Assembly: GCF_034432235.1 (NCBI RefSeq)
Contig: NZ_DAOUCJ010000065.1
Coordinates: 37,373-101,372, forward strand
From: Thermoflexus sp.
GTDB taxonomy: Bacteria; Chloroflexota; Anaerolineae; Thermoflexales; Thermoflexaceae
Length of the DNA: 64,000 nt
Direction of reading: 5' to 3'
The translations under genes were made by a program, and so were the position numbers. Every line of letters starts with the position of its first letter. The first letter of the stretch is position 1. Below the pieces are notes generated by a model, which had not been told where the DNA came from, did not search any database, and saw nothing but the letters and a program-made list of their open reading frames with translations. Positions 37,828-46,704 of the stretch are shown in pieces.

Positions 37828-38838
37828 TTACTTCTGAAACGCCCGGGCGCGGGGAAGGACTTCGGGGTTTACCACTTCCTCCGGGATCTCCCCTCGCAGC
37901 ACCCGCTCCACATCGGCGATCACCTTCTCCCCCATACGCCGGAGCGTCTCGTGGGTATAAGCGGCGATGTGGGGGACGATCAGCACATTGGGGAAACGGA
38001 GAAGGGGATGATCCGGGCCGATGGGTTCCCCTTCCACCACATCCAGGGCGGCCCCGGCCACGCGCCCGGATTCCAGGGCCGCCATCAGCGCGGTCTCATC
38101 GATGAGCTCCCCCCGCGCCGTGTTCACCAGGATCACCCCCGGCTTCATCGCTGCGAAGGCCTCGTGGGAGAGCATATGGAAGTTTTCCTCGGTGAGGTCC
38201 GCATGCAGCGAGATGATGTCGGCCTCCCGGAGCAGTTCCTCCAGAGCCACAGGCTCTGCCCCCGCCTCTCGAATCGCTTCGGAGGGCACGCCGGGATCGA
38301 AGGCCAGAACCCGGGCGTGGAAGCCCCGCGCCAGGATCTCCCCTACCCGGCTTCCGATGTTCCCGAAGCCGATGAGCCCTACGGTCTTGCCCCGAAGCTC
38401 CCATCCGACAAAGGCCGCCCGCTCGGCCCAGCGTCCCTCCCGCACGGCGGCGGCGGCCTCCGGGATCCGACGGAGGACGGCGAGCAGCAGGGCGATCGTC
38501 AGCTCCGCCACAGCGTCCCGCTCCATCCAGGGGGTGACCCGGGTCACCAGCACTCCGTGGGCGGTTGCGGAAGGAAGGTGGATGTTATCCACCCCGATGC
38601 CGTGGCGAGCGATCAGCCAGGTCTCATCCTTGTGGGCGAAGAACTCAGGGCCGAACCGTGGGGTGACGCTCACGATGAGGATCTGGAAGCCGCGGAGCCC
38701 CGCCGCCAGGGACCGGCCGTCGATCTGCGAGGGGAAGTCCAGCCGATGAACCTCTCCCATGGCGGCCAGGCGCTCCAGGTGTTCCGGGAAGTGTCGACCG
38801 AAGCTGCTGGAGTTCACGACGGCGATGCGCGGTCGCAC
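37828..38838 (-). CDS. D-isomer-specific 2-hydroxyacid dehydrogenase
   Basis: A 336-residue NAD(P)-dependent dehydrogenase. The nucleotide motif GLIGFGNIGSRVGEILARGF and the catalytic Arg-Glu-His trio (NTARGELIDE; DVVEGEPIG; PHIAAYTHET) are intact. It looks like PGDH-type enzymes; candidate roles in this context are reduction of 2-keto-gluconate to gluconate, or another keto-sugar acid. Without the ACT or extra domains of SerA it is not the biosynthetic phosphoglycerate enzyme. The GTG at 38838 with GAGGAG upstream is preferred; an ATG at 38895 would add a basic, non-conserved extension. Confidence 0.88.
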   Translation of the reverse strand: MRPRIAVVNSSSFGRHFPEHLERLAAMGEVHRLDFPSQIDGRSLAAGLRGFQILIVSVTPRFGPEFFAHKDETWLIARHGIGVDNIHLPSATAHGVLVTRVTPWMERDAVAELTIALLLAVLRRIPEAAAAVREGRWAERAAFVGWELRGKTVGLIGFGNIGSRVGEILARGFHARVLAFDPGVPSEAIREAGAEPVALEELLREADIISLHADLTEENFHMLSHEAFAAMKPGVILVNTARGELIDETALMAALESGRVAGAALDVVEGEPIGPDHPLLRFPNVLIVPHIAAYTHETLRRMGEKVIADVERVLRGEIPEEVVNPEVLPRARAFQK

Positions 38839-38937
38839 CGCGGGCGCTCTCCTCACAGAGGATGGGAAGGTCTCGTGTCTTCTGCCGATGCGCACCCGGG
38901 CGAGGGCAGGCGATAAAACGCTCCCTTGACCTCCGGG

Positions 38938-40416
38938 CTATTTTAGCAGGGTTTCCAGATGGCGCTCCAGGTTCTCCCGGACGGCGGCATCGTGTTCCGC
39001 CTCGTGGCTTTCCAGGAGCTCCCGGATCGCCATCCCACGCTCGCGCAGCAATACGCCATAAGAGATATGGAAGAGCTGTCGCACCGCGCGATCGGCCAGC
39101 GCAGCTTCCGGATCGCCGGGAAGAGCGGTGGGGAGGTCCTCCGGCCGCAACGCGATCGGGTAATCCCGGCGGCTTTCCTCCAGATGCGCGCGGGCGATGG
39201 CGTAGAGCTCAGCGAAGAGCTCCGGGCGCACACGGGCAATGACCCGCACCGCCTGCAGCCATGTGGTCCCCGAGGTTTTCACATGGAAACATCCACCCGT
39301 CGCCTCCCGGAAGATGGAGAGGATACGGAACTTCTCGCTTCCGGAGTGGAGGCTCAAGCGATGGCCGCCGAAGGCCCGGGCCACCGCCGCATGCAGGGTC
39401 ACGGCGCGGGCAAAGCGCGCCACGTCTCCTTCATAATCGACCGCCTTCTCGAAGATCCCCGGGAACCGGGGGGCCAGGCTCCAGAGAGCGGCTCCTCGCC
39501 GTTGCAGATACACGGCGATGAAGGCGTGGGCTTCCGGAGGGGTTTCCTCCTCCGTCTCGTCCACCGACACCTCCAGGTCGGCCTCGATCCCCTGATCGCG
39601 GAGGATCCCGGCCCAGCGAACCACGTCCTCGAGGGCCGGCGTATACCGGCAGGCCGCCTCATGCAGGGCAGATTCCTGGAGGATCCAGGAGCCCCTCGGC
39701 GTCTCGATCCGACGTCCGGCCAGCTCGGCAACCACGGATCGGGCACGGGCGGGGAGCTCCTCCCAGGGGTGGGGGCCCCGGGCCAGAGCCCGGCGGAGGT
39801 CGAAGGTGTAAAGAGAGTAACCGGCGGCGGCCGCCGCGTGGAGCTGCTCCTCCTCCTGCAGGTGATCGGCATCCGCTCCGAAAGGACCCGTGTAGCCGGC
39901 CTCCAGCACCCCCCATGCGGCATCCAGCAGGACGGACTGGAAATCCCGGCCGGTGCGGGCCAGCTCCCGGGGCGACTGCTGGGCCAGCACGGGGAAGACC
40001 GGGTATCGTCGCATGGCCGCGATCTGAGCAGCGGTCGCTATCCCCAGGCGATCCCCAGCCCCGAAGGACGCCGGCCGGTCGCAGCGCTGGGGGGTCAGCG
40101 ACAGCACATGCCGAAGCGCGAGATAGTTCTCCCATATCCAGGGATAGAGATTCACCCGATAGCGGCCCACGGGGATCGGCTCAGGGAGCAGCGGGGCGAC
40201 CAGGGGCGGAAATCCCACCTCGCTCGCCCACCCTACCGCCCTCCTCCCAGGACCGCGCGCGGCGAACACCCAGCCCCGTCCGGGGATCTCCCGAAGCGAG
40301 CCGGGCAGGAGACGAAATCCGCGCTCCCGCAGCGCGTCGCTGAGCATCTCTGCGCAGGGGTTCACCCATCCTCCATGCAACGATATTTCGATCCGCTCAG
40401 CGCAAGCCGCCTTCAC
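38938..40416 (-). CDS. uxaE: tagaturonate/fructuronate epimerase
   Basis: A 492-residue protein matching the UxaE family, found chiefly in thermophiles such as Thermotoga. It epimerises D-tagaturonate to D-fructuronate, a shortcut that replaces tagaturonate reductase plus altronate dehydratase. Motifs: VGWASEVGFPPLVAPLLPEP, GPFGADADHLQEEEQL, ADLEVSVDETEEETPPEAHAF, RLSLHSGSEKFRILSIF and GCFHVKTSGTTWLQAVRVIA. The GTG at 40416 overlaps the IolN-like stop as GTGA, so translation is coupled. Confidence 0.88.
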   Translation of the reverse strand: MKAACAERIEISLHGGWVNPCAEMLSDALRERGFRLLPGSLREIPGRGWVFAARGPGRRAVGWASEVGFPPLVAPLLPEPIPVGRYRVNLYPWIWENYLALRHVLSLTPQRCDRPASFGAGDRLGIATAAQIAAMRRYPVFPVLAQQSPRELARTGRDFQSVLLDAAWGVLEAGYTGPFGADADHLQEEEQLHAAAAAGYSLYTFDLRRALARGPHPWEELPARARSVVAELAGRRIETPRGSWILQESALHEAACRYTPALEDVVRWAGILRDQGIEADLEVSVDETEEETPPEAHAFIAVYLQRRGAALWSLAPRFPGIFEKAVDYEGDVARFARAVTLHAAVARAFGGHRLSLHSGSEKFRILSIFREATGGCFHVKTSGTTWLQAVRVIARVRPELFAELYAIARAHLEESRRDYPIALRPEDLPTALPGDPEAALADRAVRQLFHISYGVLLRERGMAIRELLESHEAEHDAAVRENLERHLETLLK

Positions 40417-41387
40417 ATCGGATAATGCAGCTCATACAGGCTCCGCCAGCCGGGCTCGAAGGGCATCTTGAGGTAGGGCTCCAGCATCTCCCGTTCCCGC
40501 TCGGTCACCCCCTCCAGCGGCGGAAGCTTCCCCGGTGGGAAGGCCTCCAGGATGTCCCGCACCAGCTTCTCCAGGTAATTTAGCAGTTGCTCCACCCCCG
40601 GCTTCGCCTTCTCCGCGCTGGCCAGGGTTGCCTTCCCCACCACGCCCGGCTGGTAGGCCTTGACCTCGATCGGCCGCAGGCCCACCTGCGCATACCAGGC
40701 GATGGGTTTGCGCAGCAGATTCCCCGCCTTATCGATGTGCTCGCTGTCCGTGGGCAGGAAGCTGTAAGGCTCCGTGTCCACCGCATCCTCCATGCGAATG
40801 AACTCGGGGAACAGGGCCAGGCTCCAGCTGGTCTCCACCTCATCCCCGTGAATGAAATGGGTCTCGTAGGGGCCGCCCTCGGATTTCAGTTTGAAGTGAT
40901 CAGGGATGGCGTGATACCAGTTGACGTTGACGATGATCGCCGGCACCTTGTAGATCTTGGCGAAACGGTGGATGGCGATAGGGATCACATATTCCTGCCC
41001 ATGGCCGTTCAGGATGATCTGCTTGCGGAAGCCCGCGTTCCAGAACCCGGCGATGATCGCCGTCAGCATCCCGACGAACACATCCTCGGGCACCACGATG
41101 GTCCCCGGCATTCCCATGTGGTGATAAGGGTGGGAGCCGAACCACAACGGCTGGCTCACCGTGCACCCGGTGCGCAGGGCCACCTGTTCGGCCATCCGGG
41201 TGACCAAGAAGACGTCCTCCCCGTAGGGCGCGTGGGGGCCGTGGGCCTCCGTCGCGCCCACCGGGATGATGATCAGGTCGTTCTGCTTCAGGCGCTCCAT
41301 GACCTGCTTGCCGGTCATGTTCTGGAAGTAAATCCCCGTTGGCCGATCCATATGGCCGCCTTCCGGCGGGATCTGCCACTTGCTCAT
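40413..41387 (-). CDS. iolN: creatininase-fold hydrolase, likely 3-dehydro-scyllo-inosose hydrolase
   Basis: A 324-residue creatininase-family metal hydrolase. Metal ligands appear in IIPVGATEAHGPHAPYGEDVFL (Glu, His, Asp), HPYHHMGMPGT, NGHGQEYVIPIA and IHGDEVETSWSLALFPE. Thermotoga IolN hydrolyses the ring of 3-dehydro-scyllo-inosose to 5-keto-L-gluconate. Sequence character and IolM/IolO neighbours support that role; creatininase or mycofactocin-type amidase roles are less likely given a C-terminal 60-residue extension rich in Pro and Glu. Start ATG 41387 with GGAGG at nine bases. Confidence 0.82.
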   Translation of the reverse strand: MSKWQIPPEGGHMDRPTGIYFQNMTGKQVMERLKQNDLIIIPVGATEAHGPHAPYGEDVFLVTRMAEQVALRTGCTVSQPLWFGSHPYHHMGMPGTIVVPEDVFVGMLTAIIAGFWNAGFRKQIILNGHGQEYVIPIAIHRFAKIYKVPAIIVNVNWYHAIPDHFKLKSEGGPYETHFIHGDEVETSWSLALFPEFIRMEDAVDTEPYSFLPTDSEHIDKAGNLLRKPIAWYAQVGLRPIEVKAYQPGVVGKATLASAEKAKPGVEQLLNYLEKLVRDILEAFPPGKLPPLEGVTEREREMLEPYLKMPFEPGWRSLYELHYPM

Positions 41388-41461
41388 CGCGAGAACCTCC
41401 GCCTGTTGGTGTTGGGATATCCGCCGCTGGTCTTCATTCAGGGGGGCAGGATGGCCGCCCC

Positions 41462-42487
41462 TCACCCGGGCACCATCATCACCTTCACCGCCTCTCCCCG
41501 GCGCAAATGCTCCAGCCCCTCCCCGAAGCGGGAGAGCGGCAGGCGGTGGGTGACCAGCGCCTCGGGATGGATCACCCCACGCTCCAGCATCTGGATGGCC
41601 AGAGGGAAAGTGTGGCGGCCGACATAGCTGCCCACCACCCGGATCTCCCGACGGGTAATGTCATACTGGGCGATCTCCGCCCGGGCCCGGGCGTTCATCC
41701 CGAAGAGGATCACCGTCCCCCCCGGCCGCACCAGGCGCAGGGCGGTCCCGATCAACGATCCCACCGCATCCACCACCACATCCGCCCCGATCCTGGTGAC
41801 CTCCCGAACCAGCCCCTCCAGATCCTGCTCCCGGGGGTCCACCGCCCAATCCGCCCCCGCCCGCCGCGCGAACTCCCGGCGGAACGGCGCGACGTCCGCC
41901 GCGACCACGCTCGCGGCCCCGCCCGCCCGGAGGACCTGAATGAACAGCAGACCGACCGGCCCGCAACCCAGCACCACCGCATGCTCCCCCGGATGCAAAC
42001 GGGCCTGAAGGGTTCCGCCTACCACCGTGGAAAGCACTTCGGTGAAGATTGCTCGCTCCAGGGGGACCTCCGGGGAGATCGGAAAGAGGGCCCGCGCGGG
42101 GGCCACCTCATAAGGGGCCAGGCCTCCGTCCAGGAAAATCCCCAGCGTGGTGAACCGTTCGCAATGGTTGAAGAGACCCCGCTGGCAGAAAGGGCAAACC
42201 CCGCAATACAGATTCGGCGCCACCGCCACCCGATCCCCCGGCCGCAGATGGGCCGCCGCCGGACCGACCTCCACGACCCGGCCGATCACCTCGTGGCCCA
42301 GGATCACCCCCGGGGTCGCGGGATGGCCCGGCGGCACCTCCAGGATGTGCAGATCGGTGCCGCAGATCCCGCAGGCCTCCACCTGAAGGAGGACGTCATC
42401 CGGGTTGCGCAGGGAAGGGACCGGCCGCTCCTCCAGCGCCCACCGTCCTTCTCCGAGGAACACCACCGCCGGCATCCGTTCGGCCAT
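41462..42487 (-). CDS. zinc-dependent medium-chain alcohol dehydrogenase (candidate polyol/inositol 2-dehydrogenase)
   Basis: A 341-residue MDR protein. Catalytic zinc site: ACGICGTDLHI and GHEVIGRVVEVG; structural zinc Cys cluster: CGVCPFCQRGLFNHC; nucleotide motif VLGCGPVGLLFIQVLRAGG. Resembles sorbitol/threonine dehydrogenases. Being in the IolM-IolN unit, it could perform the first oxidation (inositol to inosose) that Thermotoga assigns to IolG, which is missing here; that is inference. Fifteen bases separate it from the IolM-like gene. Confidence 0.88.
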   Translation of the reverse strand: MAERMPAVVFLGEGRWALEERPVPSLRNPDDVLLQVEACGICGTDLHILEVPPGHPATPGVILGHEVIGRVVEVGPAAAHLRPGDRVAVAPNLYCGVCPFCQRGLFNHCERFTTLGIFLDGGLAPYEVAPARALFPISPEVPLERAIFTEVLSTVVGGTLQARLHPGEHAVVLGCGPVGLLFIQVLRAGGAASVVAADVAPFRREFARRAGADWAVDPREQDLEGLVREVTRIGADVVVDAVGSLIGTALRLVRPGGTVILFGMNARARAEIAQYDITRREIRVVGSYVGRHTFPLAIQMLERGVIHPEALVTHRLPLSRFGEGLEHLRRGEAVKVMMVPG

Positions 42488-42502
42488 GCCGGTATCCTCC
42501 GA

Positions 42503-43705
42503 TCAGGCGGTCGCGGCGGCCGCCGGCTCGGCTTCCGGCACCGCCCGCAGATCCGGCTTGATCGTGATCTTCGCGTCAATCCGCTGGCTCAGCCGCTCCA
42601 CCGCTTCCACCGCCCGATCCAGGGGATAGCGGGCGGTGATGATGCGGGTCATATCGATCAACCCGGCGGCCATCATCCGGATCACGCTGGGGAAGATCGC
42701 ATCGCCCGAATGGCCCTGGGAGCCGAAGATCTGCCCCCGTCGCACCTGCAGGACCTCCAGATAGAGCGGCACCCGTTCGGCGGCTCGACCGATGATCACG
42801 ATCCGCCCGTTGATGGCCATGGCTTTCTCCATCTCTGGCAACGTCCGCAGGGGCGCCCCCGCCGCCTCCACCAGCACATCCGCCCCTTCCCCGCGGGTCA
42901 CTTCCCGGATCGCCTCGCGGGGCGCCACCTCGCGGGGGTCGAAGGCCGCATCCGCGCCCATCCGCAGCGCCATCTCCCGCCGCGAAGGGCTCACGTCAAA
43001 CGCGATCACCTTCCCGGCGCCCGCCGCCCGGGAGAGGGCGATCGCCGCCAGGCCGATGGGCCCTGCCCCGAAGACCGCCACATAGGCTCCGGGGCGGAAC
43101 CCGCCCGCGCGGACGAAGATCCCGTTGTAGGCCACACTGGTCGGCTCCACCAGGGAACCCGCTTCGTAAGCCCTGTCGACATCTCCATAACGCTCGGCAA
43201 TGGCGTCGATCTTCCAGCAGTATTTGGCCTGGACCGCCACATACTCGGCCATGGCTCCGGGCACCGTGAACCCCAGCTCCTCCAGGTTGGTGCAGTGGTT
43301 GAAGAAGCCGCTGCGGCACGGCGTGCACACCCCGCACCACAACATCTCTTCGGAAGTCACCATGTCCCCCGGCCGCAGATCCCGCACCTCCTTCCCCACC
43401 GCGACCACTTCCCCGGAGAACTCATGGCCTGGGATCACCGGGAACCTCACCAGGCCGGGATACAGGATGTAGCCCTCGGCATCGGTCTCATAGAAATGGA
43501 GATCCGACCCGCACACCCCACAGGCCTTCACGCGGATCACCACCTCCTCCGGGCCCGGCGTGGGGTCCGGGACCTCCTGGATGGAGAAACGAGGATACCG
43601 CCAGACGCTGGCCCCGGTGATCGCCTTGCCGGTCTCCCGCTCCCAGTCCGAGAGCGGATAACCCGGACGCGGGTCCCACTGGGCCTCCACCACCACGGCT
43701 TTCAT
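42503..43705 (-). CDS. iolM: zinc-dependent dehydrogenase, likely scyllo-inosose 3-dehydrogenase
   Basis: A 400-residue MDR protein. Compared with ordinary MDR enzymes it has an N-terminal insertion (DPRPGYPLSDWERETGKAI) and the signature YILYPGLVRFPVIPGHEFSG, then EEMLWCGVCTPCRSGFFNHC (structural zinc), AKYCWKIDAIAERYGD and GSLVEPTSVAYNGIFVRAGG. These features match Thermotoga IolM, which oxidises scyllo-inosose to the 3-dehydro product. C-terminal Ala-rich tail follows ITIKPDLRA. Its ATG overlaps the ABC ATPase stop by four bases. Confidence 0.85.
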   Translation of the reverse strand: MKAVVVEAQWDPRPGYPLSDWERETGKAITGASVWRYPRFSIQEVPDPTPGPEEVVIRVKACGVCGSDLHFYETDAEGYILYPGLVRFPVIPGHEFSGEVVAVGKEVRDLRPGDMVTSEEMLWCGVCTPCRSGFFNHCTNLEELGFTVPGAMAEYVAVQAKYCWKIDAIAERYGDVDRAYEAGSLVEPTSVAYNGIFVRAGGFRPGAYVAVFGAGPIGLAAIALSRAAGAGKVIAFDVSPSRREMALRMGADAAFDPREVAPREAIREVTRGEGADVLVEAAGAPLRTLPEMEKAMAINGRIVIIGRAAERVPLYLEVLQVRRGQIFGSQGHSGDAIFPSVIRMMAAGLIDMTRIITARYPLDRAVEAVERLSQRIDAKITIKPDLRAVPEAEPAAAATA

Positions 43706-44472
43706 GGCTTTCCCTCCTCAGGAAGGGTGATCCCGCCGGCGATGAGCTCGGCGACCATCTCCGGCGAGATATCCGTTTTGCGGAAATCCCCGATCTTGCG
43801 GCCATGGCTTAAGATGACCAGGCGATCCGCCACGGGATAGACGTGATAGATGTTATGGGTGATGAAGATCACCGAGAGGCCCCGCCGGCGGACCTCCTCC
43901 ACATACCCCAGCACCTTGCGGGTCTCTTTGATCGAGAGGGCGGAAGTGGGTTCGTCGAGGATCAGCAAGCGCACGCCGAAGTGAAGGGCGCGGCCGATGG
44001 CGATCGATTGCCGTTCCCCGCCCGATAGCACGGAGACGGGCTCCCACACCGAACGGACCCGGATGCCGATCTCCTCCAGCACCCGGCGGGTGACCGCTTC
44101 CATCTCCCGCATATTCAGGAACGAGAAAGGCCCGACCCGCTGCACGGGCTCCCGGCCCAGGAAGAAATTCCGGGCGATGCTCATCATCTCCACCAGGGCC
44201 AGATCCTGGTAAACCGTCTCAATGCCCAGCGCCCGCGCCTCGCGAGGCGAGCGGAAGCGAACCGGACGGCCCTCGAAATAGATCTCGCCGGCATCCGGCG
44301 GATAGACCCCGGTGAGGATCTTGATCAGCGTGGATTTCCCGGCCCCGTTATCCCCCAGGAGGCCCACCACCTCCTGATAGCCCACCGCGAAATCCACCCC
44401 GGCCAGGGCCTCCACACCGTCGAACCGCTTGACGATCCCCCGCATCTCCACCAGCCAGCGTCCTTCGCTCAT
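43702..44472 (-). CDS. sugar ABC transporter ATP-binding protein
   Basis: A 256-residue single-domain ATPase. Walker A GDNGAGKSTL, Q-loop in IETVYQDLAL, signature LSGGERQSIAIGRAL (SGGE), Walker B LLILDEPTSAL and H-loop FITHN are all present. Sugar importers of the RbsA type normally have two fused ATPase domains; here one domain is encoded, as in FrcA/XylG-like single-domain proteins, so it should act as a homodimer. Forms the importer with the permease 8 bases upstream and the binding protein at 45724. Confidence 0.93.
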   Translation of the reverse strand: MSEGRWLVEMRGIVKRFDGVEALAGVDFAVGYQEVVGLLGDNGAGKSTLIKILTGVYPPDAGEIYFEGRPVRFRSPREARALGIETVYQDLALVEMMSIARNFFLGREPVQRVGPFSFLNMREMEAVTRRVLEEIGIRVRSVWEPVSVLSGGERQSIAIGRALHFGVRLLILDEPTSALSIKETRKVLGYVEEVRRRGLSVIFITHNIYHVYPVADRLVILSHGRKIGDFRKTDISPEMVAELIAGGITLPEEGKP

Positions 44473-44480
44473 CAGCGCCC

Positions 44481-45527
44481 TCACCCCGATCGCCGGATCC
44501 GCAGATTGATGATCACCGCTCCGACCAGGACCAGCCCGATGAACGCCCGATACCAGTAGGCCGGCGCGCCCGCCAGCACCAGGCCGTTGCGGACCATCCC
44601 TACGATCAGCGCCCCGAGCACTGTGCCGATCACACTGCCATAGCCCCCCGTGAGCAGGGTCCCGCCCGTCACCGTGGCCGCGATGGCTTCCAACTCCACC
44701 CCCTCCCCCCGCAGGGGATCTACCGACCCGAAGCGGCTGAACTGGATGATGCCCGTCAGGCCCGCCAGAACCGCCGTCAGGATGAACCCGACCTGTTTCA
44801 CCCTTGCCACCTCCACCCCCAGGGCCCGGGCCGCCTGGGGGTTGCCCCCCGAAGCGAAGATCGCGTTGCCGAAGGGCGTGCGGGTGAGCACCAGGGTGGC
44901 GATCAGGGCCACACCCAGGAACCAGAGGGCCGAGGCGTGGAAACCGCCGGGGAGCCGGCCGGAGAGGACAAACATCAGCAGGGATTGCTCTTCGTAGGCG
45001 ATGGGGAACCCCCCGGTCACCGCCAGCAGCACCCCTCGCCAGAACATCATGGATCCCAGGGTGACGATGAACGAGGGCAGCCGGCCGCGGGTCACCACCC
45101 AGCCGTTCAGCGCGCCGATCGCCGCGGCCAGAGCCAGGGCCGCGAGAAACGCGAGGAGATGCGGGATCCCCGCCCGGGCCATCAATGCGAACACCATCGC
45201 CGAGACCCCCAGCACGGATCCCACCGAGAGATCGAACTCCCCGGCGATCATCAACAGCGTGACGCCCACCGCCACCAGCCCCAGCTCGGCGGCGATGGTC
45301 ATAATCCCGGCCAGGGAGCCCAGGGTGAGGAAGTGAGGGGCCACAATGGCAAAGCCGAAAAAGACCGCGAGGAAACCGGCCAGCGCCCCCACCTCCGGGT
45401 ATCGCCGCAGCTCCGCCAGCGTAATCCCTCGCGCCCACAGACGGGTCCGCGCCTGCCCGCGCGCCTCAACGGCTTGTGGGTCCATTGCGGAAGCGCTCCG
45501 CCATCCTTTCATTCGGATCTGCGCCAT
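44481..45527 (-). CDS. sugar ABC transporter permease, RbsC/XylH type
   Basis: A 348-residue membrane protein with eight to ten hydrophobic helices and the family signatures LMIAGEFDLSVGSVLGVSAM, GALNGWVVTRGRLPSFIVTLGSMMFWRGV and GNPQAARALGVEVARVKQVGFILTAVLAGLTGI. These permeases import pentoses, ribose, inositol or fructose. Its ATG has only GGGG nearby; an in-frame ATG at 45485 is an alternative. A 196-base gap with a strong hairpin separates it from the binding-protein gene upstream. Confidence 0.93.
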   Translation of the reverse strand: MAQIRMKGWRSASAMDPQAVEARGQARTRLWARGITLAELRRYPEVGALAGFLAVFFGFAIVAPHFLTLGSLAGIMTIAAELGLVAVGVTLLMIAGEFDLSVGSVLGVSAMVFALMARAGIPHLLAFLAALALAAAIGALNGWVVTRGRLPSFIVTLGSMMFWRGVLLAVTGGFPIAYEEQSLLMFVLSGRLPGGFHASALWFLGVALIATLVLTRTPFGNAIFASGGNPQAARALGVEVARVKQVGFILTAVLAGLTGIIQFSRFGSVDPLRGEGVELEAIAATVTGGTLLTGGYGSVIGTVLGALIVGMVRNGLVLAGAPAYWYRAFIGLVLVGAVIINLRIRRSG

Positions 45528-45627
45528 CAGGCCCCGATCGGGAAGACCGGAGGCCTCCCCTCGTTCCCTATCCTCTCCTCATTCCTCGCCCTTCCGGCCA
45601 CAGAGGGAAAGCCGGAAACATCCATGC

Positions 45628-45664
45628 GGGCCGGGCCGGCGTCCGAAGGCGATCGGCCCGGCCC
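45628..45664 (-). promoter_or_regulatory. intercistronic hairpin between binding protein and permease
   Basis: Arms 45628-45638 and 45654-45664 form a perfect 11-bp GC-only stem (GGGCCGGGCCG) with a 15-base loop. No U-run follows on the reverse strand. Such hairpins after binding-protein genes protect the upstream mRNA and lower expression of downstream membrane components. Confidence 0.65.
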
Positions 45665-45723
45665 ACTAAGCCGTTCGAGAGGTCCGACAGATGCGCGCTT
45701 CGCCCCACGCCCAGGACCGGGGT

Positions 45724-46704
45724 TTAACGGATGCCCTGCTTGATCAGCGCCTCCACCAGGCTCACATTGTCCTTATCCACAAAGCCCGGCCCGGTCAGCA
45801 CGTCGTTGGCCGGGCGCAGCCCGTATTTCTTGTAAAGATAGAGCCAGGTGATGGCCATGTAGCCCTGCAGGTATTGCTGCTGATCGATGGCGAACAACGT
45901 CACCCCCTCCTTGATCGCCGACAGCGTCCCGGGGTGCAGATCAAACGTTCCGTGGAGCACCTTGCCGACCAGGTTGTTTTCCTTCAGGAACTTCACCGCC
46001 GGGTCCGTGCCCAGGGGGCCGAGGGTGAGGAGGGCATCCGTATCCGGGTTGCGGGTGAAGTAAGCCTTCAGGGCCTCCACCGCCTTGGTGGGATCCGTGC
46101 CGATATCCAGCTTCTCCACCGGCACGTTCTTCCCTTTCATCCCATCCAGGAAGCCCTGGCAGCGGGCCTCCAGGCCCACGTGGCCGACCTCATGAATGGC
46201 GCAAACGGCCCGCGTGGGTGTGCGCACAGCCAGCATCCGCTGGGCCGCCCGGAGCCCCCCTAGATACTCATCCATGCCGATGTAGAACATATAGGGGATG
46301 CGCTCGCCCTCCGGGCGCGGATCCGCGACATTGATGGCCACCACCGGGATGCCCTGCTGGATCGCCCGGCGCAGCGGCTCATCCAGGGCCTTGGGGTCCG
46401 TGATCGTCACCGCCAGTCCGTCCGGCTTGGCGGCGATGGCGCTGTTGAGGAGGTTCACCAGTTCCTGAACGGAGAACTTCTCCGGTCCGAAGTATTTGGC
46501 CTCCACCGGGTAGACCTTGGCGGCGTCGTTCATCCCTTTGATCACTACCCCCCAGAAGGGATCCGCGGGGCCCCCATGGGAGACGATATAGAACGTGAAC
46601 TCTTTCTTCGGAGGGGTGGCGGCGGGCGTGGCCGGAGCACAAGCGCCCAGCAACAGACCCAGAATCAGGAAGAGAGGGATCCATCGGCGGACGACGCGAA
46701 TCAT
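45724..46704 (-). CDS. sugar ABC transporter substrate-binding lipoprotein
   Basis: A 326-residue periplasmic-binding-protein type I lipoprotein. Signal peptide RVVRRWIPLFLILGLLLGAC with lipobox LGAC, then a PATPAATPP linker and the ribose-type fold (EFTFYIVSHGGPADPFWGVVIKGMNDAA; DGLAVTITDPKALDEPLRRAIQQGIPVVAINVAD; AVEALKAYFTRNPDTDALLTLG). It probably binds a cyclic polyol or sugar acid. ATG overlaps the lacI stop (ATGA), with AAAGGAGG seven bases before. Confidence 0.93.
   Translation of the reverse strand: MIRVVRRWIPLFLILGLLLGACAPATPAATPPKKEFTFYIVSHGGPADPFWGVVIKGMNDAAKVYPVEAKYFGPEKFSVQELVNLLNSAIAAKPDGLAVTITDPKALDEPLRRAIQQGIPVVAINVADPRPEGERIPYMFYIGMDEYLGGLRAAQRMLAVRTPTRAVCAIHEVGHVGLEARCQGFLDGMKGKNVPVEKLDIGTDPTKAVEALKAYFTRNPDTDALLTLGPLGTDPAVKFLKENNLVGKVLHGTFDLHPGTLSAIKEGVTLFAIDQQQYLQGYMAITWLYLYKKYGLRPANDVLTGPGFVDKDNVSLVEALIKQGIR

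Noticed and set aside
41339..43840. Long plus-strand frame opposite the MDR dehydrogenases
   Set aside because: Antisense shadow of two clear zinc dehydrogenases; no ribosome site or domain.
43702..45438. Extended frame upstream of the ABC ATPase
   Set aside because: The part above 44472 is out of frame with and overlaps the permease gene; residues are low-complexity Gly/Arg.
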